A stretch of DNA of 64,000 bases from contig NZ_BONK01000010.1 in the NCBI RefSeq assembly GCF_016862675.1, positions 1 to 64,000 on the forward strand, read 5' to 3'. Below, piece after piece: positions 9,136 to 16,571 of the stretch. Under the pieces are notes generated by a model, which ran no database searches, was not told where the DNA came from, and was given only the letters and a program-made list of their open reading frames with translations. The DNA comes from Cellulomonas chitinilytica (lineage in GTDB: Bacteria; Actinomycetota; Actinomycetes; Actinomycetales; Cellulomonadaceae). Every line of letters begins with the position of its first letter. Within the stretch, counting starts at the first letter, position 1. The position numbers and the translations under genes were made by a program.

Positions 9136-10128
9136 GTGCCGGGGACGGGCGTGAGCGTGGGCGGGAGCCCGGACGGGAGTGCGCCCGGGGGCGCGGACGG
9201 GCGTGGTGTCGGCTCGCTCGGCGCCGGGGGGCCGGTCGGCGCTGCCGGTTCGGCGGGTGCTGCCGGTCCGGCCGGTGGGCCGTCGACGGACCCGCTCGCG
9301 GCACTCGTCGGGCTGCCCGGCGTGGCCGCGGCGGTGGACGCGGCGCGCGTCGCGTGCGAGGAGCTGCGCTGGCACGAGGCGTACCGCCGGCGGTGGCGCG
9401 AGGTGCGGGTCGAGGCGGGGCTGCGCGGCGCGCAGGCGAGCGCCGCGCTCGACGGGGCGCGGGTGCCGCTGGACGCGGTCCGGGCGCTCGCGACCGGGCC
9501 GTCCGCGTCGCCGCCCTCGTCAACGCAGGGCGTCGCGTGGGGGGCGGTGCGGGCCACCGCGTTCGTCGAACGGCTCATGCCCGACCTCGGCGCCCGCGGT
9601 CAGGCCGCGCTGCCCCCGTTCGGGCAGCTGCTGGCCGGGGTGCACGCGGCGGCGACGGGAGGCTGGCTCGACCCGGCCGTCATCGGGCGCGTGCGGCACG
9701 CCGAGGCGCCGCGCGACCTCACCGGTCTCGGGCCCGCGCCCGTCGGGGACGACGTCGCCGCACGCCTGGAGCTCCTGGCGAGGACCGTGGCGTCGACGCG
9801 GGCGCCCGCGCTCGTCGTCGCCGCGGTGGTGCACGGCGAGCTGCTCGCGCTGCGGCCGTTCGTCGCGGGGAACGCGGTGGTGGCGCGCGCCGTGGCCCGT
9901 CTGCTCGTGACGTCGCGCGGGCTCGACCCGACGGGGTCGCTGCTGCCCGAGCCGGGCTGGGCGGCGGCGCCGAACCCGTACCTGGCGGCCGCGGCGGGCT
10001 TCGCGACGGGGACGTCCGACGGTGTCGCGGCGTGGGTGCGGACGTGCGCGGCGGGGGCGGTGGACGGTGCCGACCGGGCCAGGGCGGTGGCGGACGCCGT
10101 GCTCGCCGGCCGGGGCGCGCACGCCTGA
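9136..10128 (+). CDS. Fic-like protein with degenerate active-site motif
   Basis: The 330-residue protein begins with about 50 Gly/Ala-rich residues, then an all-helical part resembling Fic proteins. SAALDG at 102-107 sits where Fic_N proteins have the inhibitory S-x-x-x-E-G helix. RPFVAGNAVVAR at 240-251 sits where active Fic enzymes have HPFxxGNGRxxR. The catalytic His is Arg and the GR pair is Ala-Val, so AMP transfer in the usual way is unlikely. The GTG at 9136 follows TAGGGT by six bases and no Shine-Dalgarno is visible, so the transcript is probably leaderless. It is divergent from malic enzyme. Kinship with Fic is my reading of the motifs. Confidence 0.7.
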   Translation: MPGTGVSVGGSPDGSAPGGADGRGVGSLGAGGPVGAAGSAGAAGPAGGPSTDPLAALVGLPGVAAAVDAARVACEELRWHEAYRRRWREVRVEAGLRGAQASAALDGARVPLDAVRALATGPSASPPSSTQGVAWGAVRATAFVERLMPDLGARGQAALPPFGQLLAGVHAAATGGWLDPAVIGRVRHAEAPRDLTGLGPAPVGDDVAARLELLARTVASTRAPALVVAAVVHGELLALRPFVAGNAVVARAVARLLVTSRGLDPTGSLLPEPGWAAAPNPYLAAAAGFATGTSDGVAAWVRTCAAGAVDGADRARAVADAVLAGRGAHA

Positions 10129-10176
10129 CGCGAACCGCCGACCCGAACCGCTGACCCGAACCCCCTGGGACGAACA

Positions 10177-10200
10177 ACGGCGCCCCCGTGGGAGCGCCGT
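10177..10200 (-). terminator. Stem-loop terminator, better oriented for the minus strand
   Basis: ACGGCGC pairs with GCGCCGT across ten bases. On the minus strand the stem is followed by TGTTCGT, a weak U-rich tail; on the plus strand the following bases are GC-rich. It therefore best terminates something leftward, either the small open frame ending at 10225 or the HAD gene ending at 10468. Confidence 0.55.
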
Positions 10201-10224
10201 CGCCGACCGGTGCCGGGAGGGTGA

Positions 10225-10341
10225 TCAGGCGTGCTTCGTCTCGGTCGCGACGGGACCAGCCCGGTCGACCTGCCCATAGGTGGGCTGCCCTGCGCGTGGG
10301 TACCCTCGCGGCGATCCAGTTGTGGATCCTTGGTACCTCAC
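10225..10341 (-). CDS. Possible 38-residue protein, unrecognised
   Basis: A GTG at 10341 opens a 38-codon frame ending in GQVDRAGPVATETKHA and a TGA, followed 25 bases later by a stem-loop with a T-rich tail on the same strand. GGGGTGAGG lies just before the start and could serve as a ribosome-binding site. The composition is Gly/Pro/Arg/Thr-rich without a membrane segment. I do not recognise it. The placement of the terminator is the main reason to think it real. Confidence 0.3.
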   Translation of the reverse strand: MRYQGSTTGSPRGYPRAGQPTYGQVDRAGPVATETKHA

Positions 10342-10386
10342 CCCGCAGCGGAATCCCACCCCTGCCGTCGACTGTGCTGGTCACGG

Positions 10387-10436
10387 CCCCGGGGTGCCCA
10401 CATGTCGGGATGTCGGTCCGACATGCGGACCCGGGG
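10387..10436. promoter_or_regulatory. Imperfect hairpin containing an ATGTCGG palindrome
   Basis: Between the HAD gene stop and the small leftward frame, ATGTCGG occurs twice in direct orientation (10402 and 10410) and once inverted as CCGACAT (10418-10424). The second copy and the inverted copy form a 15-bp palindrome around one T. The first copy with the inverted copy gives an 8-bp stem, extended by an outer 7-bp stem CCCCGGG/CCCGGGG. It could be an operator or the HAD terminator. Nothing else stands out in the gap from 10129 to 10467 beyond this, the small frame and its terminator. Confidence 0.4.
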
Positions 10437-10467
10437 TTCGTCGCCCGCGTCGCGGCCCTGCGGGCGG

Positions 10468-11319
10468 TCAGCCGGCTCGGCGGCGCTTGCGGGCGAGCCA
10501 CCACGCGAGGACCACGACACCGGCCGCGACCACGACGACACCGACGCTCACCACCCGCGCCGGCGGCCGCGCGAAGGCGAACAGCGACACCGGCCTGGTG
10601 AACGACAGCGTCCCCCAGCCCTCCGTGACGGCCAGCCGGCGCAGCGCCCGGTCCGGGTTCACCGCGAAGCCGTGACCGACCGCGGCCAGCATCGGCGCGT
10701 CGGTGATCGAGTCCGAGTAGGCGTAGCTGGCGTCCAGGTCGTAGCCCTGCACGACGGCGAGCTCGCGGATCGCGGTCGCCTTGTTCTCGCCGAACGCGTA
10801 GAAGTCGATCCCGCCCGTGTACCGCCCGTCCGCCACGGCCATCCGCGTCGCGATCACGTGGTCGGCGCCGAGCACGGCCGCGATCGGCTCGACGATCTCG
10901 CTGCCCGACGCCGACACGACCACGACGTCGCGTCCCGCGGCGTGGTGCTCCTCGATGAGGGCGACGGCCTCGGCGTAGACGGCGGGGTCGATCGACTCGT
11001 GCAGGGTCTCCGCGACGATCGCCGACACCTGCGCGACGTCCCACCCCTCGACCATGCGTGAGAGCTGCACGCGCAGCCGCTCCGTCTGCTCCTCGTCCGC
11101 GCCTCCCAGCAGGTACAGCAGCTGCGCGTAGGCCGTCCGGGCCACGGTGCGGCGGGTGAGCAGCCCCTCCGCGAGGAACGGGCGCGAGAACGCCGTCGCG
11201 GACGACGTGGCGATGATCGTCTTGTCGAGGTCGAAGAACGCCGCCTCGCGGGCGCGGGGCACCGCCTGGCGGGCGGGGGAGACCGCCGGCGACGCCTCGG
11301 GCGTCGGGTGCTCGTCCAT
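10468..11319 (-). CDS. HAD-IB family hydrolase with C-terminal membrane anchor
   Basis: A 283-residue haloacid-dehalogenase-type phosphatase of subfamily IB (SerB-like). Motif I is AFFDLDKTI around residue 30, with the nucleophile Asp and general-acid Asp; motif II is VVVSASGSE; the Lys of motif III lies near FGENKATAI; motif IV is SYAYSDSITDAPML. A hydrophobic helix near residues 250-272 followed by ARKRRRAG suggests the protein is tethered to the membrane. The ATG at 11319 has GGAG upstream. It is divergent from the Tad operon, an arrangement also seen in mycobacteria (Rv3661 beside Rv3660c, as I recall). The substrate is unknown. Confidence 0.88.
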   Translation of the reverse strand: MDEHPTPEASPAVSPARQAVPRAREAAFFDLDKTIIATSSATAFSRPFLAEGLLTRRTVARTAYAQLLYLLGGADEEQTERLRVQLSRMVEGWDVAQVSAIVAETLHESIDPAVYAEAVALIEEHHAAGRDVVVVSASGSEIVEPIAAVLGADHVIATRMAVADGRYTGGIDFYAFGENKATAIRELAVVQGYDLDASYAYSDSITDAPMLAAVGHGFAVNPDRALRRLAVTEGWGTLSFTRPVSLFAFARPPARVVSVGVVVVAAGVVVLAWWLARKRRRAG

Positions 11320-11540
11320 GCTGCTCCGGGTGTCGCGGGCGGGTGCGCGCAGGGCAGGTCCCGTCCGTCGGGTCTGGTCGCGGCGAGCCTAGTGGGAGGC
11401 ACCCACGACGGGCACGGCTGACGTGCGGCGACGCGCCCACAGCCCCGTGGATCCCGCAGTCGTCCACGGTGTCGTCGTCCGCCGCGCCCGGGCCGGGCCG
11501 GCAGACGGCAACGTGCGGTCGCATGCCGGGTGGAGAGAGC

Positions 11541-12308
11541 GTGCGGAGGTCGGACGTCGCCGAGGTCGGGCGGTGGCCCGTCGTCGCCGCGCCAGGCGAG
11601 GCAGCGGTGCGTGCCTCGGTGGTCGGCGTCGTCGCCGGCCGAGGCGGGGCAGGGGCGTCGACTCTCGCGGCGGCGGTGGCCGCCCGGCTCGCCCGACGGA
11701 CCTCCACCGTGCTCGTCGACCTCGACCGCGGATCCGGCGGGATCGACGTGATGCTGGGGCTCGAGGGGGCCGACGGCGTCCGCTGGCCCGACCTGGCATC
11801 GGCGCTCGGCGAGGTGTCGGGCGCCGAGGTCGTCGCGCTGCTGCCGCGGTGGGGCTCGTGCGCCGTCCTGAGCGCGGACCGCTCCCGGCCCACACCGCCC
11901 GAGGCACCGGTGGCGGCCGACGTGCTGCATGCCCTGTCCGTGACGGTCGGCGCGCTCGTGCTCGACCTCGACCGTGCGGCCGTGGTGGCCGGGGAGTCGA
12001 TGCTCCGCGCCTGCGACACCGTGCTCGTCGTGGCGCCCCGGGACCTGCGCACCGTTGCCGGGGTCCTCGCGATGCGCCCCGAGCTGACCGGCTCGGGGGC
12101 GGAGGTCGGCCTCGTCGCCCGCGGGCCCGCACCCGGCGGGCTCGGTGCCGCGCAGCTCGCGCAGGCCGTGGACCTCCCGCTCGTCGGCGCGGTGCGGCAC
12201 GACCGGCGGCTCGCCGCCGCTGTGGAGCGCGGCGTCACACCCCGGGCGGGGGCCCTGGCGCGAACCGCCGAGCGCCTCGTGCGCGACCTGGTCGTGGGTG
12301 CCCGGTGA
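11541..12308 (+). CDS. ssd: Septum-site/CpaE-like ParA-type ATPase (Ssd), first gene of the Tad operon
   Basis: This 255-residue MinD/ParA-superfamily protein has a deviant Walker A (GVVAGRGGAGASTL, Ala where many have Lys) followed by VLVDLDRGSGGIDVMLG. Proteins like this head actinobacterial Tad loci and are called Ssd or CpaE-like; in Caulobacter CpaE localises the pilus machine. The GTG at 11541 is chosen for the GGAGAG just before it; an in-frame ATG at 11523 is possible. Its stop overlaps the TadA start by four bases (GTGA). Confidence 0.85.
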   Translation: MRRSDVAEVGRWPVVAAPGEAAVRASVVGVVAGRGGAGASTLAAAVAARLARRTSTVLVDLDRGSGGIDVMLGLEGADGVRWPDLASALGEVSGAEVVALLPRWGSCAVLSADRSRPTPPEAPVAADVLHALSVTVGALVLDLDRAAVVAGESMLRACDTVLVVAPRDLRTVAGVLAMRPELTGSGAEVGLVARGPAPGGLGAAQLAQAVDLPLVGAVRHDRRLAAAVERGVTPRAGALARTAERLVRDLVVGAR

Positions 12309-13684
12309 GCGCCGACCGTGCACCGCTCGGCGTCGTGCTCGACACCGTGCTCGACTCCGTGCTCAGCTCCGTGCTCGACGCCGTGCGGGACCGGCTGCGC
12401 GCGCAGCCCGACGCCGGCGCCGGAGGTGGACCACCGGACGACGACGTGCTGCGAGCGGCCGTCGACGCGGCCGCACGGGAACGCGGCACCGTCCTGGGAT
12501 CCCGCGCGCTGACCGAGATCGCCGGCAGGGCGAGGGACGAGCTCTACGGCGCCGGCCCGCTCCAGCCGCTGCTGGACGACCCGTCGGTCACCGACGTGCT
12601 CGTCAACGGACCGCGCGACGTCTGGGTCGAACGGGCCGGCCGGCTGACCCGCGCGGACGTCGACCTCGGCTCCGAGGCCGACGTCCGCACCCTCGCCGTC
12701 CGGCTCGCCGCGGCCGGCGGGCAGCGGCTCGACGACGCGTGCGCGGCGGTCGACGCCCGGCTCCCCGACGGCACCCGCCTGCACGCGGTGCTGCCACCGG
12801 TCGCAGGGGCAGGGACGCTGCTGAGCCTGCGGGTCGTGCGCTCCCGGGCGTTCACCGTCGACGAGCTCGTGCGGCTCGGCACCCTCGCGCCGGCGGCCGT
12901 GCCGGTGGTCCGCGCGCTCGTCGCGTCGAGGGCGAACCTCCTCGTGACCGGCGGCACGGGTTCGGGCAAGACGACCCTCCTCGCCGCCCTGCTGTCCCTC
13001 GTCGCGCCCGACGAGCGCCTCGTCGTCATCGAGGAGGCCGGAGAGCTGACTCCGGCTCATCCGCACGTCGTCCGGCTCCTCGCCCGGCGCGCGAACGTCG
13101 ACGGCGCAGGCCGGGTGGACCTGTCCGACCTGGTCCGCCACGCGCTGCGGATGCGGCCCGACAGGATCGTGCTCGGCGAGTGCCGCGGCGCCGAGGTCCG
13201 CGAGGTCATGACCGCGATGAACACCGGCCACGACGGAGGCTGCGCGACCCTGCACGCCAACACGGCCGCCGACGTGCCCGCCCGGCTCGACGCCCTCGGC
13301 GCGCTCGCCGGGCTGTCGCGTGAGGCCGTCGCCGCGCAGGCGGCGAGCGCGTTCGACGCCGTGCTGCACCTCAGGCGGTCCGGCGCGCAGCGGACGACCC
13401 GGTACCTCGCCGAGGTCGGGGTCTTCCGGCGCCGTCCGGACGGGACGCTCGAGGTCGGGAGCGCGCTGCGGTGCGACGCGGGCGGCACGAGCGAGCGGGG
13501 GCCGGCCTGGGAGGCGCTCGTCGCCCGCCTCGGGACGGAGCGGGTCCCGGCCGAGGCGGCTCCGCGAGAGCCCGAGCGGTCGGCGGTGGCGGGGCGGGAA
13601 GCTGGCCTGCTCGACGCAGCGTTGACGGCGAAGGCCGTGCACCACCCCGAGGTGTCTCGGTCGGTCCCTGGTGTGGGCCCGTGA
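12305..13684 (+). CDS. tadA: TadA/CpaF secretion ATPase
   Basis: The 459-residue hexameric ATPase powers assembly of Flp/Tad pili. After a variable first 80 residues come the N-terminal domain with LVNGPRDVWVE and the RecA-like core: Walker A GGTGSGKTT at 216-224, VVIEEAGEL (Asp box), RPDRIVLGECRG (Walker B) and TGHDGGCATLHANT (His box). The start GTG overlaps the previous stop and the end overlaps the TadB start, so translation is coupled through the operon. Confidence 0.95.
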   Translation: MSADRAPLGVVLDTVLDSVLSSVLDAVRDRLRAQPDAGAGGGPPDDDVLRAAVDAAARERGTVLGSRALTEIAGRARDELYGAGPLQPLLDDPSVTDVLVNGPRDVWVERAGRLTRADVDLGSEADVRTLAVRLAAAGGQRLDDACAAVDARLPDGTRLHAVLPPVAGAGTLLSLRVVRSRAFTVDELVRLGTLAPAAVPVVRALVASRANLLVTGGTGSGKTTLLAALLSLVAPDERLVVIEEAGELTPAHPHVVRLLARRANVDGAGRVDLSDLVRHALRMRPDRIVLGECRGAEVREVMTAMNTGHDGGCATLHANTAADVPARLDALGALAGLSREAVAAQAASAFDAVLHLRRSGAQRTTRYLAEVGVFRRRPDGTLEVGSALRCDAGGTSERGPAWEALVARLGTERVPAEAAPREPERSAVAGREAGLLDAALTAKAVHHPEVSRSVPGVGP

Positions 13685-14439
13685 GCGCCCTGCTGGTCGG
13701 CGTCGCGGTGGCGGGCACGGTGCTCGCGACGTGCGGTCCGCCCGCGCGTCCGCCCGCGCATCCGGTCGCGCCGGGGCGCCGTCACGACCGCGGGTGGCGG
13801 CTCTCGCGTACCGCGACACCGATCGGACCCATCGTGGACCTCGCCGCGGCGCTGCATGTCGTGTCGGCGCAGCTCAGGGCCGGCGCGACCCCGGCGACGG
13901 CATGGAGCCGGGCGCTGGGTCGCGGGCCGGCGGGTGGAGACGTCCCGACCGCTGCCGAGCTGGTCGCCGCCACGTCACCCTTGCCGTCACGGCTGCTCCC
14001 GCCCGTCGACCGCGCCATCCGCGCCGTCCGCGTCGGGCTTGCCCTGGGGCGTGCGGGTGGCGTGACCTCGCCCGGCACCGCCGCTCACCGGGAACGCGTC
14101 GCCGCCGTCCTGGCCGCGACCGCGCTGGCCGACGACCTGGGCGCCCCGCTGGCAGGCGTCCTCGAACGGCTCGCCGGCGCGATCGCGGCCGACGCCGAGG
14201 CGGAGGCCGAGGTCCGCGCAGCCGTCGCGGGTCCCCGGGCCACCGCTCGCGTGCTGACGGGCCTGCCGCTGCTCGGGCTGCTCGTCGGTGCCGCGCTCGG
14301 AGCGGACCCCGTCGCGGCCGTCGGGCACGGCGGGGCCGGCGCTCTGGCGGCGGTGCTCGGGGTGGCGCTGCTCGCCGTGGGTCGCGTCTGGACCGACGGG
14401 CTGCTGCGCCGCGCCGCGGCGTCGGGGCGGCCGTCGTGA
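13681..14439 (+). CDS. tadB: TadB-like pilus inner-membrane protein
   Basis: A 252-residue member of the type II secretion F/TadB family, the membrane platform for pilus assembly. It has an N-terminal hydrophobic segment, a cytoplasmic helical region (VDLAAALHVVSAQLRAGATP; LADDLGAPLAGVLERLA) and two C-terminal membrane helices around VLTGLPLLGLLVGAALG and ALAAVLGVALLAVG. The GTG start overlaps the TadA stop by four bases. Assignment rests on context as much as sequence, since these proteins are poorly conserved. Confidence 0.85.
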   Translation: MSALLVGVAVAGTVLATCGPPARPPAHPVAPGRRHDRGWRLSRTATPIGPIVDLAAALHVVSAQLRAGATPATAWSRALGRGPAGGDVPTAAELVAATSPLPSRLLPPVDRAIRAVRVGLALGRAGGVTSPGTAAHRERVAAVLAATALADDLGAPLAGVLERLAGAIAADAEAEAEVRAAVAGPRATARVLTGLPLLGLLVGAALGADPVAAVGHGGAGALAAVLGVALLAVGRVWTDGLLRRAAASGRPS

Positions 14440-14484
14440 CGGGTGTGGCGACGGGGTGGGGGCGGGTGTCGTGACGTGGCGGGG

Positions 14485-15099
14485 GTGGAGTCGGTGATCG
14501 CGACGGGTGCCGTCACGTGCGGACTCGTCGTGGCGGTTGCGTCCTGGGGTGGGTGCCTGCCGTGGCAGCCGCCTCGGGTTCGATCGAGGACGCTCCGGTC
14601 GGGCCGGTCGCCCGCGAACGACGGCGCCACGGACCCGCGCCGGCGCCGGTCGGTCCGACCGGAGCCGCCGGTCACGGTCGACGTGGTGCTGGTCCTCGAA
14701 CTGGTCGACGCGGCGGTCGCCACCGGGGTCGCGCTGCCGCGGGCGCTCGGGGCCGTGGGCCATGCCGTCGGCGGTGCGCGTGGTGACGTGCTGCGGCGGG
14801 CCGGCGCCGCGCTGGTGCTCGGTGCATCGTGGTCGACCGCATGGTCGGGGGCCGGCGACGAGCTCCGTGTCGTCGCCGAGGCCCTTCAGCCGGCGTGGGT
14901 GACCGGCTCCGCGCCCGGACCAGCCCTTCGCGCGGCTGCGGAGGCGGTCCGGCGGGACCGTCGCAGCCGGGTCCGGGAGGCGGCAGGCAGCCTCGGCGTA
15001 CGGCTCGTGCTGCCCCTCGGGGTCTGCTTCCTGCCCGCATTCGTCCTGCTCGGGATCGTGCCGATGGTGCTCTCGTTCGCGCGTGGGCTCGTGCCGTGA
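14485..15099 (+). CDS. tadC: TadC-like pilus inner-membrane protein
   Basis: About 204 residues: an N-terminal hydrophobic stretch, a basic linker, a helical domain of the T2SF type (VDVVLVLELVDAAVATGVALPRAL) and a C-terminal membrane helix (LVLPLGVCFLPAFVLLGIVP). It pairs with TadB to form the pilus platform. GTG at 14485 and GTG at 14494 are both plausible starts; GGAG lies only three bases before the latter. It is the one junction in this operon without overlap (45 bases after TadB). Confidence 0.8.
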   Translation: MESVIATGAVTCGLVVAVASWGGCLPWQPPRVRSRTLRSGRSPANDGATDPRRRRSVRPEPPVTVDVVLVLELVDAAVATGVALPRALGAVGHAVGGARGDVLRRAGAALVLGASWSTAWSGAGDELRVVAEALQPAWVTGSAPGPALRAAAEAVRRDRRSRVREAAGSLGVRLVLPLGVCFLPAFVLLGIVPMVLSFARGLVP

Positions 15100-15276
15100 G
15101 CGGAGCCGGCGGCGCCCGGTCGGGCCGCGGGACCCGTCACGAGCCGCCCACAGCCCGCCGCGCGGCGAACCGGCTCCCGGGCACGGGCGACGGGGGCCGG
15201 GACGACGGAGCCGGGTCGGAAGGCTGGGCGCGAGCCGCGGCACCGCGGTGGACGAGACGCCGAAGGAGACAGCGCC

Positions 15277-15690
15277 ATGACCCCACAGACCAGGACCGCG
15301 ATCCTCGAGGTCGACCACCCGGACGAGTCGAAGGCCGTCCGCGACCTCGTCGACGCCGGATCGATCGCAGCGGGGACCGCCGCACCGATCGGTGGATCGA
15401 CCGCACGGTCGTACGACCTGCCGGTCGACGGCCCTCCGCTCGTGGCGGCGACCGGGAACCTGACCGGGCGAGCACGCTGGCGCGCGATCCGTCCGACGAC
15501 CGGTGCGCGCGTCGTGAGGCGAGCCGCCCACCTGCGGCAGGTCGGAGCAGACGCAGGGATGGCGACGGCCGAGTACGCGATCGCGACGCTCGCCGCCGTC
15601 GGGTTCGCCGGCCTGCTCGTCGTGATCCTCAAGGGGAACGAGGTCAGGTCCATGCTCATGGCCCTCGTACGTCAGGCCCTGACGTCATGA
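15277..15690 (+). CDS. Flp-type pilin precursor (DUF4244) with very long leader
   Basis: The 137-residue protein ends in a Flp-like pilin: a Gly at 94 followed by MATAEYA, matching the class III cleavage rule (cut after Gly, Glu at +5, Tyr at +6), then a hydrophobic helix to about 117. Actinobacterial Flp pilins usually have leaders of 10-30 residues; here 94 hydrophilic residues precede the cut site. The ATG at 15277 is well supported by AAGGAGA seven bases before it, so the length is not a start-codon error. The 178 bases before it contain no supported gene. It overlaps the next gene by ATGA. Confidence 0.85.
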   Translation: MTPQTRTAILEVDHPDESKAVRDLVDAGSIAAGTAAPIGGSTARSYDLPVDGPPLVAATGNLTGRARWRAIRPTTGARVVRRAAHLRQVGADAGMATAEYAIATLAAVGFAGLLVVILKGNEVRSMLMALVRQALTS

Positions 15691-16067
15691 GGCGCCCGCT
15701 GCGCAACGTGCCGGAGGGCGACCGCGGGAGCGTCACCGCCGAGCTGGCGGTCGGGCTCCCGGCGGTCGCGCTCGTGCTCGTCATGGTGCTCGTCGTCGCG
15801 TCCGCGGCGGTGGCGCAGACCAGGTGCGCCGACGGCGCGCGCACGGGTGCGCGAGCGGCCGCGCTCGGTGAGGACGACGCCGCTGTCGCCGCGTCGGCCA
15901 GGCGTGTCGCCGGCGACGGCGCGCGGGTCGTCGTCACCCGGGACGACGGCTGGGTGACGGTCGACGTCGAGGCCGCCGTCGGGTTCGGTGGCCGGTTCGG
16001 CCCGATGCGGGTCCGGGCGGACGCCGTCGGCCGGGCAGAGCCGCGCCTGCCTGCGGGGTCGCCGTGA
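15687..16067 (+). CDS. tadE: TadE-like minor pilin
   Basis: A 126-residue TadE-type pseudopilin. Gly14 followed by SVTAE fits the prepilin cleavage motif with Glu at +5, and a hydrophobic helix (LPAVALVLVMVLVVASAAVA) follows. After cleavage it is expected to enter the pilus as a minor subunit. ATGA overlap with the pilin gene upstream and GTGA overlap with the gene downstream. Confidence 0.85.
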   Translation: MRRPLRNVPEGDRGSVTAELAVGLPAVALVLVMVLVVASAAVAQTRCADGARTGARAAALGEDDAAVAASARRVAGDGARVVVTRDDGWVTVDVEAAVGFGGRFGPMRVRADAVGRAEPRLPAGSP

Positions 16068-16489
16068 TCGGTCAACCAGCGGGACGCCGGACCCCGACCT
16101 GGGCACCTCTCGTCGCGGACGACCCGGAACGCGGCTCCGGGACGGTGCTCCTGCTCGGAGTGGTCGCGGTGGTCGTCACGCTCGGCGCCGCGCTGTCGTT
16201 GGTGGTCTCGGCGCAGGTCGCGCGGGCAAGGGCGCAGTCGGCCGCCGACCTCGCAGCGATCGCGGGCGCGACGGCGATGCGTGACGCCGCCACGGGCCGC
16301 GGCGACGTGCTCGGTGAGCCGTGCGCCGTTGCTGCGGAGGTCGTGCGCCGCAACGGTGCCCGGCTCGCGGCGTGCGACGACGAAGGGGCCGGCGTGCTCG
16401 CCGTCGGGGTGTCCAGGCCGGCCGCGTGGGGCACGGCGGTCGCGTCCGCCCGCGCAGGACCGTTGCACAGCGACGAGCCGACGCCGTGA
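16064..16489 (+). CDS. TadG-like (Rv3654c-type) Tad-locus protein
   Basis: This 141-residue protein has a short N-terminus, then GSGTVLLLGVVAVVVTLGAA, a prepilin-like hydrophobic helix that lacks the Glu at +5, and a small exported domain with two cysteines (EPCAVAAEV, RLAACDDE) that could form a disulfide. Actinobacterial Tad operons usually end with such a helicase/TadE-like protein; the mycobacterial one is Rv3654c. The GTG start overlaps the tadE stop. Confidence 0.78.
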   Translation: MIGQPAGRRTPTWAPLVADDPERGSGTVLLLGVVAVVVTLGAALSLVVSAQVARARAQSAADLAAIAGATAMRDAATGRGDVLGEPCAVAAEVVRRNGARLAACDDEGAGVLAVGVSRPAAWGTAVASARAGPLHSDEPTP

Positions 16490-16563
16490 CCGCCTGGCTC
16501 GGCTCGGCGACGGGCTGCCTCGTCGAGGTGCTCCCGTCGCGCCGTGGCGGTGCCGCGCTGTGA
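16486..16563 (+). CDS. Possible 25-residue peptide coupled to the Tad operon
   Basis: A GTG overlapping the previous stop by four bases (GTGA), as at the other junctions of this operon, opens a 25-codon frame: MTAWLGSATG then CLVEVLPSRRGGAAL and TGA. It ends nine bases before the convergent helicase stop. I recognise no family, and a frame this short can arise by chance; the matching overlap is the only support. Confidence 0.22.
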   Translation: MTAWLGSATGCLVEVLPSRRGGAAL

Positions 16564-16571
16564 GGGTCCGC

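Noticed and set aside
15096..15276. A small gene starting at GTG 15096 directly after tadC
   Set aside because: The frame has no stop before the tadE gene, its residues are Arg/Gly-rich, and it would overlap the well-supported pilin gene in another frame.
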